DNA from: an uncultured Collinsella sp.
GTDB lineage: Bacteria > Actinomycetota > Coriobacteriia > Coriobacteriales > Coriobacteriaceae
Length of the DNA stretch: 64,000 bases
NCBI GenBank assembly: GCA_900546115.1
Contig: URBQ01000007.1
Coordinates: 3,149 to 67,148 of the forward strand
Direction of reading: 5' to 3'
Under the pieces are notes generated by a model. The model was not told the DNA's origin and did no database searches. It saw only the letters and a list, made by a program, of their open reading frames with translations. Shown piece by piece: positions 33,501 to 42,890 of this stretch (within the stretch, counting starts at the first letter, position 1; each line of letters opens with the position of its first letter). The position numbers and the translations under genes are program-made.

Positions 33501-33722
33501 ATGGAGAGGAAGGTCGCAAATATAGACGAGTTCCAAGTGGACGAAAACGGGATTCCGCTATTTCCAGTAGGACTGAAGGAAGAAGCCAGCCTCTATATCC
33601 TCCCCGACGGGCGTTACCTCCCCTGCGGGGTCTACAGGACCGCGGACGGCGGTTCGATCATTTATGAGCCATCCGAACTAAGCTTCTTCGGGCAGATGCT
33701 TGCTCAATTCAAAGAGTACTAG
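33501..33722 (+). CDS. Small hypothetical protein
   Basis: The 73-residue protein is acidic and predicted mostly beta (IDEFQVDENGIPLFP, YILPDGRYLPCGVYR, GGSIIYEPSE, then a C-terminal helix). GGAGG lies 6 nt before the ATG, and it follows the ADP-ribosylglycohydrolase gene by 32 nt, so it is probably the last gene of that operon. No family was recognised. Confidence 0.65.
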   Translation: MERKVANIDEFQVDENGIPLFPVGLKEEASLYILPDGRYLPCGVYRTADGGSIIYEPSELSFFGQMLAQFKEY

Positions 33723-33861
33723 AGGTTTGATCGCCCGTTAGATCGACACTGCTCAAAACCAGGGGGCAGGCTATCCTCCACCGCGGCCCGTGAGGTAGAA
33801 TTATGCCTGCCGCGGAATCCGCCTGCGGGCAACGCTCTAATCTCTGATTGGGGTGAAGCCT

Positions 33862-33954
33862 ATGAACTTGTTTCTTGAAATCCTGCGCCTCTCGATGTAT
33901 GTAACCGGCATCGTCCGGAACCTCTACTCGATCTGGCGGGAATATAAGCAGTAA
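33862..33954 (+). CDS. Short hydrophobic peptide, toxin-like (putative)
   Basis: The 30-residue frame encodes MNLFLEILRLSMYVTG, then IVRNLYSIWREYKQ: an amphipathic or membrane helix with a basic, aromatic end. GGGGTG lies 6 nt before the ATG and a clear intrinsic terminator lies 22 nt after the stop, so a transcript of about 200 nt dedicated to this peptide is likely. Size and layout fit type I toxins or small membrane peptides, but it matches no family I know, and no antisense RNA can be proven from sequence. Confidence 0.45.
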   Translation: MNLFLEILRLSMYVTGIVRNLYSIWREYKQ

Positions 33955-33976
33955 CGGATAGCGAAGGGAGTCATGC

Positions 33977-34006
33977 AAAGGGCCGGTTGCACCCGGCCCT
34001 TTAGAC
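33977..34006 (+). terminator. Intrinsic terminator after the short peptide gene
   Basis: AAAGGGCCGG (33977-33986) pairs with CCGGCCCTTT (33993-34002) around TTGCAC. The downstream T-run is formed by the stem end. The symmetric A- and T-runs would also allow termination on the minus strand. Confidence 0.75.
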
Positions 34007-34231
34007 GATAATACCTGCGTTGCCCGCGCTTCCAAAGTTGACCGACTGAGGAGCGGGTTCCGCGGCACATCCTGATTTTACCCAGTGGCAAGGCTCTTTT
34101 ACAGCCGTTCCACCGTTTATTTACATCTGCCAATCAAGACGAGACTACTACGCACCTTTATTACACACGATATTTTCAGCCTGGTATAACCAAGTTCAAT
34201 AATAGAATGCAAATCCAACCACCGTGTCTGA

Positions 34232-34700
34232 TTACAAAAAGATTTTTGCCTTTTCTGCAGCAAACTCTTCCTCGGTAAGCACTCCACTATCACGCAGCGT
34301 TGCAAGCCTCTCAAGCCTTGCAACTACATCAATCACTATCCGCCAGCGTCTCAATAGTCTGTGAAACCTGCGGATACCGCTCAAGCTCCTTCGATAGGGC
34401 ATCGACTATCTCGGCAATATTCTTTGCATTTTTGCCCCCGTTTAATACGTTTGCCCTGACCTTAGATGACGACTTGACAGTAACACCAGATCCGCCTTCA
34501 ACTGGAACAACCGAAATACTGATATTTTCGCCCCAAGACCAAAGGCTCATACCAATCTCGGCTGCAACTGTTCTTGTTGCGGGCGATGCACTATCAACTT
34601 TTACTTTAGGCAGCTTTTCCATAGCTGCCTTCAAGGCATTAAACGTGTCGTCAGGAGAATACGGTACCTGAAGCTGAAGCTGCTGATCCGCAAAACCCAT
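34232..34700 (-). pseudogene. SHOCT-domain protein interrupted by a 4-bp duplication
   Basis: The intact upper frame (34329-34700) encodes 123 residues of an alpha/beta domain beginning MGFADQQLQLQVPYS and stopping at LADSD. Directly downstream in another frame lies a SHOCT segment, [15 protein letters not shown] then [16 protein letters not shown], ending at TAA 34232. At the junction the minus strand reads AGTGATTGATGTAG: removing one TGAT joins SD to VVARLERL and gives a continuous 154-residue protein. The SHOCT module is therefore cut off by a tandem TGAT duplication (34328-34335). GGAGG lies 7 nt before ATG 34700. The truncated N-terminal part may still be made. Confidence 0.75.
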
Positions 34701-34816
34701 AATCTGGCCTCCGCTTCTTACAAGATTAAGGCTATCGGCAATGGTAGCACGTTCCCAGCAGTCTTAAATTCGTCTCATGACTTTGCGATGCAGCCCGACG
34801 CCCCGGCTCCGCTTCC

Positions 34817-36154
34817 CTACTTCCCAAAGATCGCAGCGAACAATCCCTTGCGCTTGGGTTTTTCTTCTCGGTAGGAACCCTCGGCAGCCGCTGCCACCTG
34901 ACGTGGCTGCTCGTCGCCTCCACGGCGCACAATTTGGTACAGGAATGGCGATTTGATGTATTTGACCTCGACGGGCGTGGCGTGAACGGTGCTTTCGCCG
35001 GACAGATGCAGGCTCGGATTGAGCGGCGCCACAATATGCGTCTCGCGCTTGTCGCTAAACACCACCGCCGCCGCACGGCCCGTCTGGCCGTTCACGGCAA
35101 TGCGCACCTGCTCGCCATTACGTCCATCCGACGCGGGACGATCGACAAAGTAGACCGGCACCATAACCAGGCCGTCCTTGTGCTTGCGGGCCTTGCGCGC
35201 CCAGGTGCGGATGCTCTTTTTATTGAGCCCCAGGAAAGTCTCGGCATCGTTGCCAACAATGTCGAGCGCCAGCTTGTCAATGACCACCTGGTCCTTGGTG
35301 GACGCATCGACGGAGACAACGCGGAAGTCGCCTTCCTGCATGGCCGGGTCGAACGACCCAACCTTGGCAAAGTCCCATGGCTCCAGAATGCCCATAAGGC
35401 GAACGTCCAGGTAGTTTGCCCTGGGATATGCCCAGTCGAGCACCTCGTAGTACACCAGGGTCTCCTTGCTCAGGCCCTTGCCCGGGAAGGACGCCATCAT
35501 GCGCAGGTCCGCGAGCGCCATGGGGAAGTAGAAGAGCATCATGTCGTTTTGAATCGCGTCTTCCACATCGTGACCGGCAAAGGCGTCTAGATATCGGCGC
35601 ACCAGCTCAAGCGCATTGGCGCGCGCCTGCTGCGGCGTTATCTCGCAGGGAATACCCTGCTCGGGCACATATTCCGCACCAACGCCCATGGTCAGGCGCT
35701 TGCTAAACGTCCCCGGCTTGAGCAGGTCGGCGACACCGATCTTATTGCCGCAGGACGGGCACTCAAACACGCGCTGGGTCGACTCGCCCTCAAAGGACGC
35801 TCCGCAGAAGGGACAGGGGATGCTCACGTGCGTGGCCTCTTGGAACTCCTGGGCCGTGCCGCGGTCTTCCCACAGCAGATGCTCCAGAACCGACTGATTG
35901 CGCCAGTGCTCATTAAAGAAATACCAGTCGGGGTCCACCGGGCGCTCGAGCTGCGACACATGCGTGAGCTTGAGCAGTCCATCCACCACCGTCAACGGCG
36001 TATGGCGAATGCCCAAAGCGCTCTTGGGCTCTCCGGCGTCCGCCTGCCACGGAATGACCGCACCGCAATAAGCGCACTCAAAGCTGCGCTTAGCTTGGTG
36101 CGAGTACATAGGGCCGCCGCAGTTTTGACATTTAATGGCAAACATCTCGTCCAT
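34817..36154 (-). CDS. Double zinc-ribbon protein of unknown function
   Basis: The 445-residue protein starts with a zinc ribbon (CQNCGGPM...CAYCG, residues 8-30) and has a second one at about residues 113-138 (CPFCGASF...CPSCGNKIG). The middle contains a helical region and an alpha/beta part, and the basic C-terminus ends KPKRKGLFAAIFGK. There are no membrane helices. ATG 36154 (MDEMFAIKC), with GGAGG 8 nt upstream, replaces an earlier frame start at 36205. The paired ribbons suggest a structural or nucleic-acid role, but none can be assigned. Confidence 0.65.
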   Translation of the reverse strand: MDEMFAIKCQNCGGPMYSHQAKRSFECAYCGAVIPWQADAGEPKSALGIRHTPLTVVDGLLKLTHVSQLERPVDPDWYFFNEHWRNQSVLEHLLWEDRGTAQEFQEATHVSIPCPFCGASFEGESTQRVFECPSCGNKIGVADLLKPGTFSKRLTMGVGAEYVPEQGIPCEITPQQARANALELVRRYLDAFAGHDVEDAIQNDMMLFYFPMALADLRMMASFPGKGLSKETLVYYEVLDWAYPRANYLDVRLMGILEPWDFAKVGSFDPAMQEGDFRVVSVDASTKDQVVIDKLALDIVGNDAETFLGLNKKSIRTWARKARKHKDGLVMVPVYFVDRPASDGRNGEQVRIAVNGQTGRAAAVVFSDKRETHIVAPLNPSLHLSGESTVHATPVEVKYIKSPFLYQIVRRGGDEQPRQVAAAAEGSYREEKPKRKGLFAAIFGK

Positions 36155-36372
36155 GGAAACGTCCTCCTTTGCACAGGGGCTGTCGACATTGAGTATGTCG
36201 AGCAAACAGGCACATGCCCATACCCATGTGGCCCAAAATGGACCACCCAGGCAGACGAGAAGGCTCGCTCGTTAGCACCGGCAGACTATTGCTGCATTTT
36301 CTGAGCATCGGTGCACGGCGCCCCCGCGCGAGCTACACTATCCCCTTAAACATGATTGTGAGGACGACCGCT

Positions 36373-37554
36373 ATGCTATTTGTAAATCGGCTGGTACATA
36401 CGCTTGTTCCCGGCAGCGAGGGCGAGCCGGTCGATACCTCCCGCCGCACCAACGCGGGCTTCGCCGCAAGCCTCATCTGCATTGGCCTCAACATCACCTT
36501 GTGCCTGGCCAAGGGCATCGCGGGCCTGCTCGCTGGCTCCGTCTCCCTCATCGCCGACGCTTTCAACAACCTCTCCGATGCCTCGAGCAACATCGTGAGC
36601 CTGCTCGGGTTCCGCCTCGCCAGCCGCCCGGCAGACGAAGGCCACCCCTATGGCCACGGCCGCTACGAGTACCTCGCCGGCTTGTTTGTCGCCGTCCTGG
36701 TTTGCGCCGTCGGCATCAACCTGATCCTCGAGTCGGTCACCAAGATCATCAAGCCTTCCCCCACCGCTTACACGCTCGTTTCCCTTGCGGCACTGGCTAC
36801 ATCCATGCTCGTTAAGCTCTGGATGGCCGCATTCAACCGCGCGCTGGGCAACCGTATCGATTCCGAAACACTCATTGCCACAGCACAGGACTCCAAAAAC
36901 GACGTCATCACCTCGGGCTCGGTCTTGGTGGCGGCGCTTATTTCGCAGACGACCGGCTTTGACCTCGATGGCTGGGCAGGCCTGGGTGTGGGCATCTTCA
37001 TCTGCATCAGCGGCATGGGCCTAGTGCGCGACGCCATCAGCCCGTTGCTGGGGCAAGCGCCCGACCCCAAGCTCGTCCAGGCAATCCGCGACAAGATCAT
37101 GTCCTATCCGCAGGTCTTGGGCACACACGACCTGATGGTGCACGACTACGGCCCCGGTCGTCAGTTTGCCAGCGCTCACGTGGAGATGCCCGGCGAGGGC
37201 GACGCATTTGAGCACCACGAGATCCTGGACACCATCGAGCACGACATCAAGCGCCAGATGGGCATTGGCATCACGCTGCACTGCGACCCCATCGCGACAA
37301 CCGGCGATGATTTGCGCGGCTGGGTCAAGCGCGGCGTTATGCAGATCGACCCCGCGCTCTCCATCCACGACCTGCACGAGCACGACGGGTTCGTTTCGTT
37401 TGACCTGGTGCGCCCCGACGGCTTTGACATATCCGACGAGGAGCTGCTGGAGCTCGTCACGCGCATCGTGCACGAGCGCCGACCCAATGCCTCATGCGTC
37501 GTTACGTTTGACTCGGGCTTTAGCTCGCCCGACCGTCCGGCTGAACAGCTGTAG
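36373..37554 (+). CDS. Cation diffusion facilitator, probable Mn(II) exporter
   Basis: The 393-residue protein has six membrane helices (first at about 29-50) and a C-terminal cytoplasmic ferredoxin-like domain (about 220-300), with an unusual extra 80 residues after it. The helix-2 site is FNNLSD (Asn65...Asp69) and the helix-5 site DSKND (Asp173...Asp177). The Asn-Asp / Asp-Asp pattern without the helix-5 His is that of Mn-type CDFs such as MntE, whereas Zn/Fe types use His. HPYGHGRYEY (91-100) is the conserved loop. ATG 36373 has GAGG 9 nt upstream. The metal is inferred, not proven. Confidence 0.85.
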   Translation: MLFVNRLVHTLVPGSEGEPVDTSRRTNAGFAASLICIGLNITLCLAKGIAGLLAGSVSLIADAFNNLSDASSNIVSLLGFRLASRPADEGHPYGHGRYEYLAGLFVAVLVCAVGINLILESVTKIIKPSPTAYTLVSLAALATSMLVKLWMAAFNRALGNRIDSETLIATAQDSKNDVITSGSVLVAALISQTTGFDLDGWAGLGVGIFICISGMGLVRDAISPLLGQAPDPKLVQAIRDKIMSYPQVLGTHDLMVHDYGPGRQFASAHVEMPGEGDAFEHHEILDTIEHDIKRQMGIGITLHCDPIATTGDDLRGWVKRGVMQIDPALSIHDLHEHDGFVSFDLVRPDGFDISDEELLELVTRIVHERRPNASCVVTFDSGFSSPDRPAEQL

Positions 37555-37566
37555 CCCGCTTAACAG

Positions 37567-38556
37567 CTAGTTTCCCTGCGCGCCCGAGATGCCGTTTTGC
37601 AGTGCATTCCAGGCACCCGTCGCCATGTCGCCCAAGTTCTGCGCGGTGTCGCCCAGGTTTTGTGCCGTATCGCCCAGCTCTTGCGCCCTGTCTCCCAACT
37701 CCTGTGCCTTGTTGCTCAAGTCCTCCAGCGTATTGGAACTCGAGCTGTCGGTACCGCTTTGGCCGTCGGGCGAGTTGCCCGAGCTATTCTTGTGCGTGAG
37801 TTGAATTTCGAGGTTGCCGCTGTCGTTATAGTAAGCAGAAGTAACGACCCAGTTGGCATCGATGACGGGCGTTGAGCCATCATCAGTCAGGACCACGGCA
37901 TTCGAAAGATTGGCGCCGCGCGACTTGAGAAGTTTCTTGGCGTTGGACCAGTACTGCCCCGGGATATCGCTCAGATCGACGGTGCTAGACGAGGCGGACT
38001 CGGTTTGCTCGGCAGCGGTATCGGCCGTTGAACTCCCTCGCTTGTTGAGCATGCCCGACACAATGGCAAACACAACCGACAGCGCAAAGAAGATCGCCAG
38101 CACGATGAGGATCTTCTTGATCACGCTCGACGAACGCGACGGCTTCTTCTCCTCGTCCTCGCCATATTGCGGAATCGACTTGGGGTACTCGCGATACGGC
38201 TCGCGCGACTCGTAGCGAGGCTGCGCCGTGCGAGGCATATACGTCGTCTGCTGAGGCTGCGGAATGGGATTTTGCGGCAGGTCATCATAGGGATTCGGCG
38301 TCGAGGCGGCATAAGAATCCTGCGGCGCGTAATCAAACGGGTCCGGAGCTGCGTCGCCATAGGAGCCTTGCGAAGATACAGCATAAGAATCCCGCGCTGT
38401 GTCGCCATAGCCCATAACCCGGGTTGGCTCGGCAGAAGGCTGCGTCGCGGCGGGGTCGGTATAACCGGGGTTGGGAACAACGCGGGTCGCATCGGCGCTA
38501 TCGCCAGCCTGCGCGGAACCGTAGCCGCCCATCACGGTTGTCTTGTCCTGATCCAT
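37567..38556 (-). CDS. Single-pass membrane protein with Pro/Tyr-rich cytoplasmic tail and heptad repeats
   Basis: The 329-residue protein has a low-complexity N-terminus rich in Tyr, Pro, Asp and Gln (1-145), one membrane helix at about 148-170 (IKKILIVLAIFFALSVVFAIV), a Ser/Thr-rich stretch, and a small domain at about 195-255 that includes IPGQYWSNAKKLLKSRG. The C-terminus carries repeats of the type AQxLGDxAQ (about 285-315), a probable coiled coil. It is convergent with the CDF gene, 12 nt apart. No function recognised; an envelope protein is likely. Confidence 0.65.
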   Translation of the reverse strand: MDQDKTTVMGGYGSAQAGDSADATRVVPNPGYTDPAATQPSAEPTRVMGYGDTARDSYAVSSQGSYGDAAPDPFDYAPQDSYAASTPNPYDDLPQNPIPQPQQTTYMPRTAQPRYESREPYREYPKSIPQYGEDEEKKPSRSSSVIKKILIVLAIFFALSVVFAIVSGMLNKRGSSTADTAAEQTESASSSTVDLSDIPGQYWSNAKKLLKSRGANLSNAVVLTDDGSTPVIDANWVVTSAYYNDSGNLEIQLTHKNSSGNSPDGQSGTDSSSSNTLEDLSNKAQELGDRAQELGDTAQNLGDTAQNLGDMATGAWNALQNGISGAQGN

Positions 38557-38670
38557 GCAACGATTCCTTTCCGTCGCCCGTAAGCATCAAGTTATCCATG
38601 CATTCTACCCGCGCAAAAGCCCATGATGGGCAAAGCCCGTCGGTATCTACAAGACAAGCGCGGCTAGAAA

Positions 38671-38705
38671 CAAAAGCCCCGCCGTGCTGTGGGGCACGGC
38701 GGGGC
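38671..38705 (-). terminator. Intrinsic terminator of fhs
   Basis: On the minus strand GCCCCGCCGTG (38695-38705) pairs perfectly with CACGGCGGGGC (38676-38686), followed by TTTTG. It lies 28 nt after the fhs stop. Confidence 0.92.
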
Positions 38706-38733
38706 GGACAGGCGGCAATAACGTCGCTCTTGC

Positions 38734-40401
38734 CTAGAACAGACCGGTGATGTTGCCGTCGTTGTCGACGTCGATGTTCTCAGCCGCGGGCACCTTGGGC
38801 AGGCCCGGCATGGTCAGAACGCTACCGGTCAGCGCGACCACAAAGTGAGCGCCGGCAGAAACCTTGAGCTCGCGCACGGTGATGCGGAAGTGCTCGGGAG
38901 CACCCAGTGCCTTGGCGTTATCGCTAAAGCTGTACTGGGTCTTGGCGACGCACACCGGCAGGTTGCCAAAGCCGTTCTCGCGCAGCTCGGCGAGCTGACG
39001 CTTGGCAGCGGGCGTAAAGTCGACGCCATCGGCTCGGTAAACCTTAGTGGCAACGGCCTCGAGAGCGTCGGCAATATCGGCGCCGTCCTCGTAAGCAAAC
39101 TTGAGCTCGCTCGGCTGCTCAATCAAGCGCATGACCTCATCGGCCAAGTCGAGCGCGCCCTCGCCGCCCTTGGCCCAGACCTCGGAAAGCTTAACGTTGA
39201 CGCCGAGCTTCTGGCACTCGGACTCGATGAGCGCAAGCTCAGCCTCGGTGTCCGTCGGGAAGCGGTTGATGGCGACCACGCAGGGCAGACCATAAACGTT
39301 CTGGATGTTGTCGACGTGACGCAGCAGGTTGGGCATGCCGGCCTTGAGTGCCTCGAGGTTCTCCTCGTTGAGGTCGGCCTTGGCGACGCCACCGTTGTAC
39401 TTCAGCGCACGAGCGGTGGCGACGACCACGACGGCGCTGGGGCGAACGCCCGTCATGCGGCACTTAATGTCGAGGAACTTCTCGGCACCCAAATCGGCAC
39501 CGAAGCCGGCCTCGGTAATGGCGACATCGCCAAAGCGCATCGCCATACGCGTGGCCATGATAGAGTTGCAGCCGTGGGCAATGTTGGCGAAGGGGCCGCC
39601 GTGGACAAACGCAGGCGTGCCCTCGAGCGTTTGCACCAAGTTGGGCTTGAGCGCGTCCTTAAGCAACGCGGCCATGGCACCCTGGGCCTTAAGGTCGCGG
39701 GCGCGGACGGGCTCGCCGGCAAAGCTGTAGCCGACGACGATCTCGCCCAGGCGCTCCTTGAGGTCGTTAATGCTTGTAGACAGGCACAGGATTGCCATGA
39801 CCTCGGAGGCGACGGTGATATCGAAGCCGTCCTCGCGCGGCACGCCCTGGGCCTTACCGCCAATACCGTCGATGACGTGGCGCAGCTGACGGTCGTTCAT
39901 ATCGACGACGCGCTTCCAAGTGATGCGCTTAACGTCAATACCGAGCTGATTGCCCTGCTGAATATGGTTGTCGAGCATGGCGGCCAGCAGGTTATTGGCG
40001 GCGCCGATAGCATGGAAGTCACCGGTAAAGTGCAGGTTGATATCCTCCATGGGGATGACCTGAGCCCAGCCGCCGCCGGCAGCGCCGCCCTTAACGCCAA
40101 AGACGGGGCCGAGCGAAGGCTCGCGCAGGGCCACGGCACTCTTGACGCCGCGTCGGCGCAAGCCATCGGCCAGACCGATGGTCGTGGTGGTCTTACCCTC
40201 GCCAGCGGGTGTGGGGTTGATGGCAGTCACGAGGACGAGCTTGGCCTGGTGGTCAGTCGGCTCGTTGAGCAGTGAATAGTCGACCTTAGCCTTGTCGAAG
40301 CCGTACGGAATAAGGTGCTTAACGTCGACGCCGGCGTTCTTGGCCACCTCGGTAATAGGCAGCGGCGTGACAGAACGTGCGATTTCGATGTCAGTAGGCA
40401 T
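38734..40401 (-). CDS. fhs: Formate-tetrahydrofolate ligase
   Basis: The 555-residue enzyme makes 10-formyl-THF from formate, THF and ATP. Family motifs are clear: the P-loop region [16 protein letters not shown] near 63, [11 protein letters not shown] near 93, [11 protein letters not shown], and [13 protein letters not shown] near 125. Length fits the usual 555-560. ATG 40401 ([10 protein letters not shown]), with AAAGGA upstream, replaces an earlier frame start at 40476. With fchA and folD 12-14 kb away it completes formate to methylene-THF. A TATGCT box at 40442-40447 on the minus strand may be its -10. Confidence 0.97.
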   Translation of the reverse strand: MPTDIEIARSVTPLPITEVAKNAGVDVKHLIPYGFDKAKVDYSLLNEPTDHQAKLVLVTAINPTPAGEGKTTTTIGLADGLRRRGVKSAVALREPSLGPVFGVKGGAAGGGWAQVIPMEDINLHFTGDFHAIGAANNLLAAMLDNHIQQGNQLGIDVKRITWKRVVDMNDRQLRHVIDGIGGKAQGVPREDGFDITVASEVMAILCLSTSINDLKERLGEIVVGYSFAGEPVRARDLKAQGAMAALLKDALKPNLVQTLEGTPAFVHGGPFANIAHGCNSIMATRMAMRFGDVAITEAGFGADLGAEKFLDIKCRMTGVRPSAVVVVATARALKYNGGVAKADLNEENLEALKAGMPNLLRHVDNIQNVYGLPCVVAINRFPTDTEAELALIESECQKLGVNVKLSEVWAKGGEGALDLADEVMRLIEQPSELKFAYEDGADIADALEAVATKVYRADGVDFTPAAKRQLAELRENGFGNLPVCVAKTQYSFSDNAKALGAPEHFRITVRELKVSAGAHFVVALTGSVLTMPGLPKVPAAENIDVDNDGNITGLF

Positions 40402-40545
40402 GGGCGGTCCTTTCGTTACCGAATGAGAAAAAGACCAATTCAGCATAGCACGGGCGCGCAATAGTAAAACGCCCATAACCGATGAACGGCGATATGTTTA
40501 CCCGATGCCCAGCGATAGCCCAACAGCCCGCCAAAACAAATCGCC

Positions 40546-41616
40546 CTAAACGGTAGGTTCAATCCCCAGGTGCTCAAAGGTGCGAAGGGTTGCCTGACGG
40601 CCCTGCGGCGTACGAATCATCAACCCGCACTGCAGCAAATAGGGCTCATAGACATCCTCGAGCGTGCCCGGGTCCTCGCCCACCGCGCTGGCAAGGGTCG
40701 TAAGTCCCACGGCGCGACCGGAGAACGTCTTAGCGAGCGTCTCCAAAATGCGAATATCCATCCAGTCCAGACCGAGCTCATCGATCTCGAAGAACTCGAG
40801 CGCCTGGCGGCAGATATCGAGCTCGATAGGGCCGTTGCCACGCACCTGTGCGTAATCGCGCACGCGCTTGAGCAGGCGGTTGGCAAGACGTGGCGTGCCG
40901 CGCGAACGCGAGCCGATCTCGAGCGCGCTCGGATGGTCGATCGCCACGCCAAGGATAGTTGCCGAGCGCGTCACAATCTGCGCGAGCTCTTCGACCGTGT
41001 AGTAATCCAGGCGATATGAAATGCCAAAGCGGTCGCGCAACGGGCCGGTCAACATGCCTGAGCGGGTCGTTGCCGCTACCAGCGTAAACTTGGGGATATC
41101 CAGGCGAATCGAGCGCGCCGCCGGACCCTTGCCAATCACGATATCGAGGGCAAAGTCCTCCATCGCGGGGTACAGGACCTCCTCGACCGAACGGTTGAGG
41201 CGGTGGATCTCGTCGATAAACAGCACATCACCCGGCTGCAAGTTAGTAAGGATGGCCGCCAGGTCGCCCGTGCGCGCGATGGCAGGGCCACTCGTGGTCT
41301 TGATCTGAGCGCCCAGCTCGTTGGCGATAACGGTGGCCAGCGTGGTCTTGCCCAGGCCCGGAGGACCCGAGAAGATCACGTGGTCGAGCGTCTCGCCACG
41401 ACTCTGCGCCGCTTCGATAAGCACGCGCAGACTCTGCTTGATGTGCTCCTGGCCGCAGTAGTCATCCAGGCGCTGGGGGCGCAGGGTACGGTCGACATCG
41501 AGGTCCTCGGCCGTCAGCTCCGAGCCCACCATGCGTTCACCGTGCGCCATGGATGCCGCCGGCGAGTTGCCGGGCGTCGCCCACAGGTCCTGAGAGTCAT
41601 CGGCTTCCCACATCAC
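40546..41616 (-). CDS. ruvB: Holliday junction branch migration ATPase RuvB
   Basis: The 356-residue AAA+ motor drives Holliday-junction branch migration with RuvA. Walker [12 protein letters not shown] near 85, Walker B DEIHRL near 135, sensor TTRSG near 182 and the C-terminal winged helix ([15 protein letters not shown]) are present. The N-terminal 35 residues are longer than usual and acidic. The start overlaps the ruvA stop by 4 nt, so translation is probably coupled. Confidence 0.97.
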   Translation of the reverse strand: MMWEADDSQDLWATPGNSPAASMAHGERMVGSELTAEDLDVDRTLRPQRLDDYCGQEHIKQSLRVLIEAAQSRGETLDHVIFSGPPGLGKTTLATVIANELGAQIKTTSGPAIARTGDLAAILTNLQPGDVLFIDEIHRLNRSVEEVLYPAMEDFALDIVIGKGPAARSIRLDIPKFTLVAATTRSGMLTGPLRDRFGISYRLDYYTVEELAQIVTRSATILGVAIDHPSALEIGSRSRGTPRLANRLLKRVRDYAQVRGNGPIELDICRQALEFFEIDELGLDWMDIRILETLAKTFSGRAVGLTTLASAVGEDPGTLEDVYEPYLLQCGLMIRTPQGRQATLRTFEHLGIEPTV

Positions 41617-42233
41617 GAATCCATTCCGAGTCGCTTAAGCGCCGCGCCGAGCAAATCCTCGACACGCATATCCTGCCCATCATACCCGCTCAGGGCAACA
41701 TCGGTCTCCTGCGGACTAAAGCCCATGGAAAGGAGTGCCGCACGGGCGTCATCGATCGCCGAAGGAGCGGCGGCGGGCACGGGCATCGCAACCTGCCCCG
41801 GGATCACGTCGACCGGCACAAAGCCCTTGTCCTTGGCAAAGGTGCTCTTGAGCTCCAAGATGAGGCGCTGGGCGGTCTTTTTGCCCACGCCGGGCACCTT
41901 GGCCATGCCCTTGTCGTCCTCGGCCATCACCAGGGAATACAGCTGTCCCACGGTATAGGTGGAAAGTACGGCGAGCGCCAAGCGCGGGCCAACGCCCGAG
42001 ACGGACACGAGCCGGTCGAACATCGTGCGCTCATCCTTAGAGGAAAAACCGAAAAGTGTCATGGCGTCCTCGCGCACCTGCATACGCGTGTAGAGGCGGA
42101 CCTCGCCGCCGGGCGTCGGCAACGTGGCCGCAGTGCTACCCGAGATGCCGAGTTCAAAGCCAACGCCCGACACGTCGACGACAGCGGAGCTCATCGTGGC
42201 CTCGACAAGCGTTCCGTGGAGCTGGGAAATCAT
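41613..42233 (-). CDS. ruvA: Holliday junction DNA helicase subunit RuvA
   Basis: The 206-residue junction-binding protein begins [11 protein letters not shown] with the OB-fold, followed by the helix-hairpin-helix motifs ([14 protein letters not shown] near 78, [16 protein letters not shown] near 113) and the small C-terminal RuvB-contact domain ([14 protein letters not shown] near 160). It overlaps ruvC by 1 nt (TGATG) and ruvB by 4 nt in a compact ruvCAB operon. Confidence 0.96.
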   Translation of the reverse strand: MISQLHGTLVEATMSSAVVDVSGVGFELGISGSTAATLPTPGGEVRLYTRMQVREDAMTLFGFSSKDERTMFDRLVSVSGVGPRLALAVLSTYTVGQLYSLVMAEDDKGMAKVPGVGKKTAQRLILELKSTFAKDKGFVPVDVIPGQVAMPVPAAAPSAIDDARAALLSMGFSPQETDVALSGYDGQDMRVEDLLGAALKRLGMDS

Positions 42234-42754
42234 CAGTATCCGGTTCCTCTCTGTTGATAGAACTCGCCACCGGTAAGGGCGCGGGTGCGGCTGAGGTTTA
42301 CGTGGCAGATGGCACAGGCCAGGGCATCGGCGGCATGGTCGGGATGCGGGTCGTGATCGAGCTGCGTGAGCGTGCGCACCATATAGGCGACCTGCCGCTT
42401 ATCTGCGGCACCGGTACCCACCACAGCCTGCTTAATCTGCATAGGCGTGTACTCGCCGATCTCGAGCGCGCATTCCGAAAGAGCCACGAGTGCAGCGCCG
42501 CGGGCATGCGCCGTAGGAATGGCCGAGCGAACGTTGGCGCCAAAGTAGATGCTCTCGATGGCAGCGGTATCGGGTCGATAACGCTCGACGACACCCTTAA
42601 GGTCATGGGCGATATGCGACAGGCGCACCGCGAGCGGACTTCCGGCACTGGTCTCGATGCAGCCATAGGCACGGCAGCGAACCTCGCCACGCCGCTCCTC
42701 GATAATCCCCCAACCCGTATGGGCCAAACCGGGGTCAATGCCCAAGATAACCAA
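42233..42754 (-). CDS. ruvC: Holliday junction resolvase RuvC
   Basis: The 173-residue endonuclease cuts Holliday junctions. Acidic active-site residues are seen in LGIDPG (residue 6), AIESIYFG near 63, and the DHAAD motif near 138. TTG 42754 is the likely start: GGGAGG lies 5 nt upstream and the product then begins MVILGIDPG, as in other RuvC proteins. An in-frame start at 42775 would place the ribosome binding site inside the gene. It is the first gene of ruvCAB; a structured element lies 137-234 nt upstream. Confidence 0.94.
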   Translation of the reverse strand: MVILGIDPGLAHTGWGIIEERRGEVRCRAYGCIETSAGSPLAVRLSHIAHDLKGVVERYRPDTAAIESIYFGANVRSAIPTAHARGAALVALSECALEIGEYTPMQIKQAVVGTGAADKRQVAYMVRTLTQLDHDPHPDHAADALACAICHVNLSRTRALTGGEFYQQRGTGY

Positions 42755-42890
42755 GCCAACCTCCCCTCGCCACAAGTACGGCGCAAGACAAGGCCTCGCG
42801 CACTATTCACGAACGTCTGTTCTAGAATAACACAACGCTAGCTCCATAAGTCAGCCGAGATCGAATTGTAGGTTGAGCATACGCAAGCGA

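Larger units (their letters stand above)
33723..34231. other. Intergenic region with a small expressed element
   Basis: The stretch holds the 30-residue reading frame at 33862-33954, its terminator at 33977-34006, and a TAGAAT box near 33796 that could be its -10. From 34007 to 34231 the DNA is AT-rich and I see no gene or motif in it. Confidence 0.45.

Noticed and set aside
40553..40572. GGTTCAATCCCC resembling a tRNA T-arm near the end of ruvB
   Set aside because: No acceptor, D or anticodon arms can be built around it, and it overlaps the ruvB coding end.
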